This document shows, piece after piece, positions 17,532-25,433 of a DNA stretch of 64,000 nucleotides. The notes under the pieces were generated by a model that worked only from the letters and a program-made list of their open reading frames with translations, was not told the DNA's origin and did no database searches. This DNA is from Candidatus Brocadia sinica JPN1 (GTDB lineage: Bacteria; Planctomycetota; Brocadiia; Brocadiales; Brocadiaceae). The position numbers and the translations under genes were made by a program. Within the stretch, counting starts at the first letter, position 1. The number at the start of each line of letters is the position of its first letter. Location of the stretch: NCBI RefSeq assembly GCF_000949635.1, contig NZ_BAFN01000001.1, positions 2,232,001 to 2,296,000 on the forward strand, given 5' to 3'.

Positions 17532-19004
17532 ATGTATATAATTTTTGGTTGTGACGACGTCGGCGGTGCGCTGGCCAGGAATTTAAGTAAATCCGGCGAG
17601 GATATACTGGTAATCGATAATGACGAAACCGCTTTAGGGGGGCTGAAAGCCCCTAACATTCGTACGGTCATGGCGGACGTTCATACATTAGACTTGGTCT
17701 CGTTACCAGCAAAAGACGCCATAGCCTTCATCCTCCTGCAAAAAAATTTTGAAGATAATCTGACCGTGGCAAAACGCATCAAAAAATCATTTCCGGATAA
17801 ATTTATATTGTCAAGGGCAACTGGCGAAAAGGAGGAGTCTGAATTATTAGGAAATGGCGTAGACCATGCTGTTCAAACAGTCAGAATCATTACAAACGCA
17901 ATCTTTGGTGAACTGGAAACCGCAAAATTAAAAAGGTCTGTTTTCCATTTAGTAAGTGTTATCAAGGGAGCAACGAATAAAGGATTAGCAATTTTTTTAC
18001 AGGACAATCCCGATCCTGATGCAATTGCATCAGGATTTGCGTTAAAGCGCATTGCTGAAAAATATGATATAAAATCCAACATTTATTATGGTGGAAATAT
18101 TGGACGCCAGCAAAACAAGACGTTAGTCAATTTATTAGAAACCGATCTTGTTCGATTAAAAAGCCCGGACGAGGCGATGAAAATACTTAATGCTGTTGAT
18201 AAAGCGGCGCTGATAGAGGCTTCTATTTCTTCAAAAAATAATATATTACCAACAGATATAGTTCCCAATATTGTTATTGACCATCATCAAACAGATTTTA
18301 ACCTTGTAAAAGGGGAGTTTGTTGAAATATTACCAAAAATTGGCGCCACCTCCACTATCATGACAAGATATCTGAGACATCTGGATATTATCCCTGACCC
18401 GCCTCTTGCTACGGCGCTTCGTTACGGAATCAGGGTGGATACGTGTGGATTTACCAGAAACACGACCACCGAGGACCTTGAAGCGGCAGCTTACCTCTCG
18501 CCATTGCTGGATGTAGGTTTGTTGAACCAGATTGAAAATCCTCCCATGAGCGCAGAAACTATCGATATTATTGGTAGGACCATACGAAACCGGGAGGTCA
18601 GAGGTTCGTATCTGATATCTTTTGTAGAATTTATAACCAACCGGGATGCATTACCACAGGCAGCCGAATTAATGTTGCAGATGGAAGGTGTTTCTACTGT
18701 TCTTGTTTTTGGGATTGACAAAGACAAGGTTCAGTTATCGGCCAGAAGCGTGGATACAAGAATCAATCTTGCGTTTTTATTGCAAAAAGCATTTGGATTT
18801 ATGAATGCCGGAGGACATGCCACTATGGCAGCAGGAAGCATAGACTTAGGCATTTTTGGAGATGTAACTGATAAGAAGTCACTTTTGAGAATTACCTTTG
18901 ATGCCGTAAGGAAAAAGTTTTTCTCGGCTGTAGGGATAGACATAGAAAAGCGGGAAATACCGGATGAGTTAGAATTAATGGTTAGCAACAGTACTAAGAA
19001 TTAA
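17532..19004 (+). CDS. TrkA-N domain/DHH-DHHA1 phosphoesterase fusion
   Basis: The protein has 490 residues. Residues 1-130 form a Rossmann-type TrkA-N (RCK) domain ('MYIIFGCDDVGGALARNL', 'ILVIDND'). Residues about 150-480 form a DHH/DHHA1 phosphoesterase with 'DNPDPDAIASG' (metal-binding DxD), 'VIDHHQTD' (the DHH motif) and 'NAGGHATMAAG' (the GGGH-like substrate loop). DHH-DHHA1 enzymes cleave short oligonucleotides or cyclic dinucleotides (NrnA, c-di-AMP phosphodiesterase). TrkA-N domains bind nucleotides and often gate K+ transport, so a c-di-AMP/potassium link is a reasonable but unproved guess. A Cys-rich lipoprotein gene follows after 38 bp, probably in the same transcript. Confidence 0.85.
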   Translation: MYIIFGCDDVGGALARNLSKSGEDILVIDNDETALGGLKAPNIRTVMADVHTLDLVSLPAKDAIAFILLQKNFEDNLTVAKRIKKSFPDKFILSRATGEKEESELLGNGVDHAVQTVRIITNAIFGELETAKLKRSVFHLVSVIKGATNKGLAIFLQDNPDPDAIASGFALKRIAEKYDIKSNIYYGGNIGRQQNKTLVNLLETDLVRLKSPDEAMKILNAVDKAALIEASISSKNNILPTDIVPNIVIDHHQTDFNLVKGEFVEILPKIGATSTIMTRYLRHLDIIPDPPLATALRYGIRVDTCGFTRNTTTEDLEAAAYLSPLLDVGLLNQIENPPMSAETIDIIGRTIRNREVRGSYLISFVEFITNRDALPQAAELMLQMEGVSTVLVFGIDKDKVQLSARSVDTRINLAFLLQKAFGFMNAGGHATMAAGSIDLGIFGDVTDKKSLLRITFDAVRKKFFSAVGIDIEKREIPDELELMVSNSTKN

Positions 19005-19042
19005 CCGTAATAAGTATTTATTATATAGAAGGAGAAGGAATT

Positions 19043-20170
19043 ATGGGAAGAGGGGTTTTTGGGGTTGGTTTAATAAGTCTTACAATTTTTTTGAGTTCTT
19101 GTGTTGCCACTCAAACACAAGTAAAGGAAGCGAAGGAACCAGAAGCAACGTTAGAAATGAAGGCAAAACCTTACAGGGAAGAGGTGAAGACCGGAGTGCC
19201 TATTCCTGTGCCAGTAGAGCCATCAGTCCCAGAAACCCCGCAGGCAGTTGAACCATCAGCTCCAGCAGTAAAAGCGCCAGAAATACCACAGGTTCCTGTG
19301 CCAGAAGCTCCGGGAGCTCCCAAAGTGGAAGAGCCGGAGATGCCAGAGGTTTCTGTGCCGGAAGTTCCGGAAGCCCCAGAAGTAGAAGAACCGGAGGCAC
19401 CAGAGGTTTCTGTGCCGGAAGTTCCGGAAGCTCCAGAAGTAGAAGAACCGGAGGCACCAGAGGTTTCTGTGCCGGAAGTTCCGGAAGCTCCAGAAGTAGA
19501 AGAACCGGAGGCACCGGAGGTTTCTGTGCCGGAAGTTCCGGAAGCTCCAGAAGTAGAAGAACCGGAGGCACCGGAGGTTTCTGTGCCAGAAGCTCCGGAA
19601 GTTCCCAAAGTGGAAGCGCCGGAGGCACCACAGGTTTCCGTGCCAGAAGCTCCATCTCCTGAAACTGTAATGCCACCGGTAGAAGAGACAAAACCTGTAG
19701 AACCACCAGTAGAGCCAGAAGAAAAGACAGAGGCATTACCTTTAGAAAAGAAGGAATCTGCAACAGAGGGTTTGCAGCAATGTGCCACGTGTAATAAAGA
19801 GGTTGGGGAAGGGCATATTTGTGGTCTTACAACATATTGCCAGCAGTGCAAAGAAGAGGTGGGTGCTGGTCATATTTGTGATTTAACATTCTTTTGCCAT
19901 GATTGTAAAAAAGAGGTTGGAGATGGTCATATTTGTGGGGTAACGACTTTTTGTCCAAAGTGCGAAGAAGAAGTTGGGCCTGGCCACATCTGTGATGTAA
20001 CCTATTTTTGTTACGATTGCGAGAAAGAAGTCGGAGATGAGCACATTTGCGGTATCACCCACTTTTGTTTCACATGTAAGGCAGAAGCTGGAGAAGGACA
20101 TGAATGCGGAAGGACTTACTTCTGTTTTGATTGTGAGAAAGAAGTGCCAAAGGATCATCAGCACGAATAG
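19043..20170 (+). CDS. Lipoprotein with Pro-Glu repeats and seven Cys/His repeats
   Basis: GGAGAAGG precedes the ATG. A lipoprotein signal ends in LSSC (Cys about 20). Residues about 50-215 are Pro/Glu/Val-rich, with a 19-residue unit ('EVSVPEVPEAPEVEEPEAP') repeated nearly exactly four times plus divergent copies; this part is extended and probably spans the periplasm. Residues about 245-375 contain seven 19-residue units of pattern CxxCxxEVGxGHxC; the last unit lacks the final Cys. Each unit offers three Cys and one His, consistent with a zinc or other soft-metal site. There is no CxxCH heme motif. No known family was recognised. It follows the DHH gene and is closed by a strong terminator. 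Confidence 0.85.
   Translation: MGRGVFGVGLISLTIFLSSCVATQTQVKEAKEPEATLEMKAKPYREEVKTGVPIPVPVEPSVPETPQAVEPSAPAVKAPEIPQVPVPEAPGAPKVEEPEMPEVSVPEVPEAPEVEEPEAPEVSVPEVPEAPEVEEPEAPEVSVPEVPEAPEVEEPEAPEVSVPEVPEAPEVEEPEAPEVSVPEAPEVPKVEAPEAPQVSVPEAPSPETVMPPVEETKPVEPPVEPEEKTEALPLEKKESATEGLQQCATCNKEVGEGHICGLTTYCQQCKEEVGAGHICDLTFFCHDCKKEVGDGHICGVTTFCPKCEEEVGPGHICDVTYFCYDCEKEVGDEHICGITHFCFTCKAEAGEGHECGRTYFCFDCEKEVPKDHQHE
19349..19633 (+). repeat. 57-bp tandem coding repeat
   Basis: Four near-identical 57-bp units starting GTTTCTGTGCCGGAAGTTCC run from 19349 to 19576, with a fifth, more diverged unit to 19633 and partial ones outside. Each unit encodes 19 residues of the Pro/Glu stalk. The near identity at DNA level implies recent expansion or homogenisation, so copy number probably varies between strains and may be collapsed in assemblies. 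It creates long spurious open frames on the opposite strand. Confidence 0.9.
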
Positions 20171-20211
20171 ACAACGAAGCAATTATTTTTTGTTTATTCA
20201 AGGATAAATCG

Positions 20212-20246
20212 AGAGAGGCATGTTTGAGTGTCAAACATGCCTCTCT
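20212..20246 (+). terminator. Strong intrinsic terminator after the Cys-repeat lipoprotein
   Basis: AGAGAGGCATGTTTGA (20212-20227) is perfectly complementary to TCAAACATGCCTCTCT (20231-20246), a 16-bp stem with a 3-nt loop. The downstream tail TATTT is only moderately T-rich. The stem could serve transcripts from either side. Confidence 0.75.
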
Positions 20247-20392
20247 TATTTCATGGTACTTTCGATGAGTGAGGTGACTCTTCATTCCCCCTCAAAAGTT
20301 ATCGGAAACGCATTTATCAACCAATATACTTCGCCTCCCATGATCTGTAAAATTCTAACATAGTCTTTGTTCCTTATAATGGTAATGCCGAA

Positions 20393-20833
20393 ATGTTCTT
20401 TGGCCTTATTCCAAAGTACGTCTGTCCTCTCGTCGAAGTCATGTTACAAGAAACTCAGTTCTTCCCCAAAGTTCCGTGATGTTCCGGTAAAGACGCTGCT
20501 TGCGGAAGTACAGCTATTAGAGACCAAATTGAAAAATGAGAAGGTTGAAGCGGTCACAAATGAAAACTACGAAGTAGCAGCATTGCTCGAAAATCTCGTT
20601 GACCCCGTTAAAGAATTGCACGGCGAAGCGTTGCTACTTACGCTCGATGATGTCACTGATGATCGGTACAAAATTGAAGACCGCAAGCTAAGAATCTTAT
20701 TGAATCTGGTAAGCGTTATGTTTCAACTGAAGAGTACGAGAAACTTGCAGAAGTCAATTCTCGACTTTGCGACCTTCTGCCACAGAAAGAGATTGATTCG
20801 AAAGAAACGCGCTACTTCACCGGAATATGTTGA
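20393..20833 (+). pseudogene. Decayed gene of unknown function
   Basis: Coding-like text moves through three frames. From 20393 it reads 'MFFGLIPKYVCPLVEVML' up to about 20465. A second frame then gives 'VKTLLAEVQLLETKLKNEK' and 'ENYEVAALLENLVDPVKEL', which resembles a UVR-type helical hairpin. From about 20680 a third frame gives 'AKNLIESGKRYVSTEEYEKL' and ends at TGA 20831-20833. An open frame covering 20367-20885 crosses these changes but its ends look non-coding. Next to an IS630 remnant, this is best read as a decayed gene. Its family was not recognised. Confidence 0.45.
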
Positions 20834-20930
20834 GAGGGAGGTAAATATAGGGCAAGTCCTGTTTCTTGATTTTCAAAAGAAGTGATTTTTTCCTTGCAAT
20901 TAAAAGGGTTTATAGGTAATACATCAGTGC

Positions 20931-21287
20931 ATGACACTATTTCTCAGCAACAGAGAGCGAGGCGAACTGAAAAAGGTTCATAAAGAAGAGCATCTTAGAC
21001 GTCATGCAGGCAGAATGAAAGCCATCCTCCTGCTTGACCAGGTTGGAGTTATGGGAAAGTTGCAGAGGCACTCTTATTAGACGGTCAAACTGTCAGAAAT
21101 TACGAAAAAACATATCAGATTCTAATATCTATTACAATACTTACAAAAAGTTTAAAGATGCGTGTTTAAACTTTTTTGCAAATATTCGCCATTACAAAGA
21201 AAAACGCTGAGACTCGACGATTGTCTTAACTCCCGTATTTGTCGTTATTTTACCGGAGAGAGGCTTCATGGGCAGAAAACTTACTAA
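20931..21287 (+). pseudogene. IS630-type transposase remnant
   Basis: The N-terminal piece (ATG 20931, 'LFLSNRERGELKKVHKEE') is a helix-turn-helix start. It shifts frame near 21045 into 'GWSYGKVAEALLLDGQTVRN' and is then joined by internal deletion to a C-terminal piece 'YYNTYKKFKDACLNFFANI', followed after another shift by 'LRLDDCLNSRICRYFTGE'. Order and text fit IS630/Tc1-like transposases; the DDE core is missing. The last codons run into the start of the large gene at 21268, so that gene's ribosome-binding site lies in the remnant. Confidence 0.65.
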
Positions 21288-24200
21288 ATTGACGCAACTC
21301 CATGTCGTAGCTATCACCTTGCTTATCCTTCTCATCTCTTTTGGTGTCTATTACATCTTTTATGTTTCCTCTCAAAAGACGTATTTTACGAATCGAAGTT
21401 TCCGTTTGCTTGCCGGCATCGGCAACCAAATGAAATTAACGATCGAGAATCTTGGTACCAGCTTGAAAAATGCTGCGAGCTCGGCGAAAAGTGTGCCTAA
21501 AGAGGTAAATTTAACATCAAAGGATTCTGTCGCTGAGTTTATACATGCCAGGGTCAAAGGATCCTTAAGTCTTGTTCCAAATCTTAAATTAACAGACTGC
21601 TCTCCCGAAGCTAATCCATCCGTAATTGAAGGAAACATCTCCAGTCCTGAGATACTTTTCAACACAAGACAGGAAGGGGAAACTTTTTGGTTGTACATCG
21701 ACTATAGAGGATGGCTGTACTTTGACTATACAGGCAGCAAGGATGCGGGTTTCTATACAATAGAAATTCATGCCAGGAGTGATCTGAATGAACTTTTCGA
21801 ACCATTTATCAGCCGGGGGGTGTTTGACGAGGTACTGCTGGCAGAAGAAGATGGAGGGGTGATTTTTCAACGGGCAAAATCAAAATTGAGCGTTGCGAAG
21901 CTGGGAAAGTTTCTGGATAAGGAAGGCGCGCAGAGCGAATTTACATCGATTAATCCACCCGCGAGCTTCTATGGCGTGCGTCTTGCAGGCACAAGTTACA
22001 ACCTCTTTTTACAGCCTCTTCAAATCTCTTTATCTGGGAGTGGAACAACAGGCGATCAGGGAATTGTGAAGAAATGGGTCATCTGCGGATTGGTACGGTC
22101 TGATCGTTTTCATTCGGAAATTCATGCCATTCCCTACGCCATCCTGATTATATTCATATTTTTAGTCTTGCTCATATTCTTGAGTTTGCCTTTTCTCAAA
22201 TTATGGTTCATGGGCCCTAAGGACAGGCTTCGTGCTTCCGATGTGTACTTTCTTGTTTTCTCTGTCTTCATGGGCAGTGCGTTATTGACTTTTGTTTTTC
22301 TTGACACCTATGCCTATGTTAACTTAAGGATGAAAACAGATGATCAATTGAAAAAATTTTCTGACAATATTTGCAAAAATCTTACCACGGAAGTGATCTA
22401 TGTTCTCAGAGAACTTGGGATGCTAAACGATCAATTGGCTCATGATATTGAAGAGCTCGAGAATTTAAAAGAAAAGGAAAATGTGAGGAAAGCTACTGAT
22501 ATTCTGGATCGGATGATTCATCGTGATGACCCGTATCCCTACCTCAACATGGCATTTTGGACCGATAGTGGAGGGCAACAACGTATTAAATGGAGTGTGA
22601 GAAAACACACAACACCATTTATTAATGTTTCGTCCCGGGACTATTTTAAGAAAGCGAAAGAAGACCATCTTTGGGAAATAACAGACAGAGAGAAAAATAA
22701 AAAGTACCGGTTCTGGCTGGAACCGATCTATTCCTTGAATACCGGAGAGAACACGGCAATCCTCTCGATGCGCATGGCCGAAAATAGTCCCGCATGGGTA
22801 GCAAGTATTGATACTCGGCTTTTGTCGCTTATCCAAACCGTTTTACCCCCCGGCTTCGGATATTGTGTTATCGAGAATGATGGAAAAGTGCTATTTCACT
22901 CCGATGAGACAAGGAACTTGCGTGAGAATTTTTTTGAGGAGTGCGACAACGACCGGTTGCTTCTTTCCGCAGTGTTCGGCCGAAAGAATGAATTTGTCAA
23001 CACCCAGTATTTGGGCAGGGGGCACCGACTCTATGCGCGTCCGGTTGACGATTTTCCCTGGTCCCTTGTTGTTTATCGGGACAAGCAAATTCTGGGAACT
23101 GCTAACCTTGATATCCTCAGTATTTCCGTGATTCTCTTCGTATTTTATTCACTTGGGCTGTTTATCATCTTTGGGTTGATTTATCCACTGAATGCAGGCG
23201 ATCAAGCCAGGTGGCTGTGGCCCGATAAAAATCAGGCGGGCAGTTATAATCTGTTGCTTATCATCAATTTTCTGTTCTGTGTTTTGTTGTTCAGAGAGAT
23301 ATTGACATCGCATGGATGGCGAATCTTTTTCTCATCTCTCGCGTTTCCTTTCCTTGGGATGGTTCTGGCCGCTTTGATTTTGAAAAAAGGGCCGATCCTG
23401 GGAAAGAGGATTGAAGTCTCTGTAGTTTTCAAACAATGGAATTTACTCCCTTATCGTGCGGGATATGTATTCATGATGTTTTCTCTTTTAATACTGATTG
23501 GCGTTCTTCCCTCATTTGGCTTTTTTAAAATCATCCACGATGCGGAGATGAAACTTCTTGTTAAGCACGGACAGTTCAATCTTGCCGTTGGCTTGAAGGA
23601 ACGATTTGGACGGGTAAAAGACCGTTATGATACTGTTACCATTAGTGGTCAAAAGGCAGATTGGTTAGAGAAGCGGCTGAATCTCAAATGGGACGTCTAT
23701 GATTCATTTTTCTTCGATACATCTGTTCGGGAAACTGAATGCCCTTTCAAGAGAAATAGGATATCGCATGGTTACTTCCGCTGGTTTCTTACCAAAACCA
23801 GGCCTCTTTACAATCAAACCTCAGTCGAACTCAGTGGATTGACCCCCGATGCCTCTGCGGATGAGTTATGGCAATGGGAAAAAAGTTCCTCTGCAAGTTT
23901 GTTTCTGTGTAGAAAAGGATATGACCGGGGAGGCAAGAAAGACAGCTTCCTCCATATCAGTTCCACAATCCCTATTCTGGAAATACCAAAGAACCCTTTA
24001 TGGTGGATAGGACCGATGATCCTTTTGGCTATCCTTTTCTTTGTTGTCCGTTCCATGGTGCAGAGAGTTTTTCTCCTGAATCTGGATGAGCCGTTGTCTT
24101 CATACAACGGGGATTTGAGTTTTAAAAGCATTTCACAGAATCTTTTCGTACTGAGATCTCCATTTGCCGGCGGAAGTGAACTTTTGAAAAGAACAGAGTT

Positions 24201-25197
24201 TACCCTGATCGATTTACGGGAAGTAGCAAAAGAAGAGGGATGGTCTGAGACATTCACGTATGAAGAAGTTCTAACCGGGAAAGATACGGTAATTGTCATT
24301 GACCATCTTGAGTACAGGATGAACGATTATCAGTGTAATCTTGAAAAACTTCAGTTGCTGGAAGAACTCCTCGTGTATGGCAGAACCATGATTGTTTCGT
24401 CTATGGTTGATCCGGCGAATTTCTGTTTCAAGGCTGGAGCCAGAGATGATCGCACAGGAAAGACCAGGGCTGAAGATAATCAGATGGATCGCTGGACAGC
24501 AGTTTTAAAATCCTTTGTAAAAATTTCTATCGAGGATACAGGGACTCCCGAAGATTTTCTGAAAGATATGCATCGGGAACAGATGAAGATTTTGTCCGAT
24601 GCAAGAGATAAGAGGATGAGAAAACGTCTTACCGGCTTATTCCATGTCGTGAACAGGGAATGCCAATCAAGGATATACCTCCAGAATATCGGTAAAGAAA
24701 TTACAAAACAGATCAAATTCAAACAGCTTACTCCTCAAGAGCTTCTTCAACAAATATCTGACCGGGCTTGCACGTATTATCATGCAATTTGGGCTCTTTG
24801 TTCGAGAGATGAAAAACTTGCCTTATTTTATCTTGCGCAAGACGGGCTTTTAAGTTTTACCAATCACGATATTCGGAGATTGATGAGGAGAGGCCTCATT
24901 GTCAGAGAACCGGGTCTCCGTCTTATGAACGAGAGTTTTCGGCGATTTGTTCTTTCGGAAAGCCATCCGGACCAAGTTGTAGCCTGGCGGAAAGGGGCAA
25001 GGAGCAGCTGGGATACCCTGAAAGGCCCGTTATTGATGGGATTGATGGGTGTAGCCTTGTTTATATTTATAACGCAGCAGGATGTCTTTAACTCAACCGT
25101 AACTCTTTTATCAACATTTACTGGCATGTTGCCTGTCCTTTTTAAACTAATCGGACTGTTTCAGCGAGGTAAGATCGGCAGCAGTGCAGAAGTTTAA
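21268..25197 (+). CDS. Giant Cache-like membrane protein with degenerate ATPase-like C-terminus
   Basis: The protein has 1309 residues, and GGAGAG precedes the ATG. There is a signal anchor at about 12-32, an extracytoplasmic region to 285, and membrane segments near 290-312 and 328-350. A second extracytoplasmic part at about 355-610 is Cache-like ('NVSSRDYFKKAKEDHLWEI', 'GFGYCVIENDGKVLFHSDE', 'FPWSLVVYRDK'). A cluster of membrane helices follows (about 615-760), then another exported loop and a helix near 915-935. The C-terminal cytoplasmic part has a Walker B-like strand 'DTVIVIDHLEY', but its expected P-loop position reads 'VLRSPFAGGSELL' without GK[S/T]. A winged-helix-like end ('HDIRRLMRRGLIVRE') and a final TM close it. 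It is probably a sensor scaffold. It precedes the kinase cluster. No family was recognised as a whole. Confidence 0.7.
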   Translation: MGRKLTKLTQLHVVAITLLILLISFGVYYIFYVSSQKTYFTNRSFRLLAGIGNQMKLTIENLGTSLKNAASSAKSVPKEVNLTSKDSVAEFIHARVKGSLSLVPNLKLTDCSPEANPSVIEGNISSPEILFNTRQEGETFWLYIDYRGWLYFDYTGSKDAGFYTIEIHARSDLNELFEPFISRGVFDEVLLAEEDGGVIFQRAKSKLSVAKLGKFLDKEGAQSEFTSINPPASFYGVRLAGTSYNLFLQPLQISLSGSGTTGDQGIVKKWVICGLVRSDRFHSEIHAIPYAILIIFIFLVLLIFLSLPFLKLWFMGPKDRLRASDVYFLVFSVFMGSALLTFVFLDTYAYVNLRMKTDDQLKKFSDNICKNLTTEVIYVLRELGMLNDQLAHDIEELENLKEKENVRKATDILDRMIHRDDPYPYLNMAFWTDSGGQQRIKWSVRKHTTPFINVSSRDYFKKAKEDHLWEITDREKNKKYRFWLEPIYSLNTGENTAILSMRMAENSPAWVASIDTRLLSLIQTVLPPGFGYCVIENDGKVLFHSDETRNLRENFFEECDNDRLLLSAVFGRKNEFVNTQYLGRGHRLYARPVDDFPWSLVVYRDKQILGTANLDILSISVILFVFYSLGLFIIFGLIYPLNAGDQARWLWPDKNQAGSYNLLLIINFLFCVLLFREILTSHGWRIFFSSLAFPFLGMVLAALILKKGPILGKRIEVSVVFKQWNLLPYRAGYVFMMFSLLILIGVLPSFGFFKIIHDAEMKLLVKHGQFNLAVGLKERFGRVKDRYDTVTISGQKADWLEKRLNLKWDVYDSFFFDTSVRETECPFKRNRISHGYFRWFLTKTRPLYNQTSVELSGLTPDASADELWQWEKSSSASLFLCRKGYDRGGKKDSFLHISSTIPILEIPKNPLWWIGPMILLAILFFVVRSMVQRVFLLNLDEPLSSYNGDLSFKSISQNLFVLRSPFAGGSELLKRTEFTLIDLREVAKEEGWSETFTYEEVLTGKDTVIVIDHLEYRMNDYQCNLEKLQLLEELLVYGRTMIVSSMVDPANFCFKAGARDDRTGKTRAEDNQMDRWTAVLKSFVKISIEDTGTPEDFLKDMHREQMKILSDARDKRMRKRLTGLFHVVNRECQSRIYLQNIGKEITKQIKFKQLTPQELLQQISDRACTYYHAIWALCSRDEKLALFYLAQDGLLSFTNHDIRRLMRRGLIVREPGLRLMNESFRRFVLSESHPDQVVAWRKGARSSWDTLKGPLLMGLMGVALFIFITQQDVFNSTVTLLSTFTGMLPVLFKLIGLFQRGKIGSSAEV

Positions 25198-25304
25198 ATA
25201 CAAATGTCTGTTCTATCTTTTTGTTGAACAGAGGGCATTGGTTTGTTAAAATATCTCCCGATTAATCAAATTTAAGTATACGAAGGTATACACAGAAAAA
25301 ATGT

Positions 25305-25378
25305 TATTGCGGGAGCAAAGCGACGAAGCAATCATTTGCATCAAAAAGACTGAAGATTGCTTTGCCATTGCATGACGA
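25305..25378. repeat. Degenerate dispersed repeat
   Basis: The sequence GCGGGAGCAAAGCGACGAAG, followed by CAATC and in reverse GATTGCTTTGCCATTGC, resembles the widespread intergenic 'TTGCGAGGAGCGAAGCGACGAAGCAATC' type element. It lies in the 236-bp gap between the giant membrane protein and the first kinase. Boundaries are approximate. Confidence 0.4.
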
Positions 25379-25433
25379 CTGAATTTACGCGGGGTTTTGG
25401 CCGTACTGGTACAATCCTAAGGAATCTTGCAAG

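Noticed and set aside
19171-19851. Long minus-strand frames rich in Gly/Ser/Thr or Leu/Pro opposite the lipoprotein
   Set aside because: They are mirror images of the 57-bp tandem repeat with no ribosome-binding site and no plausible protein composition.
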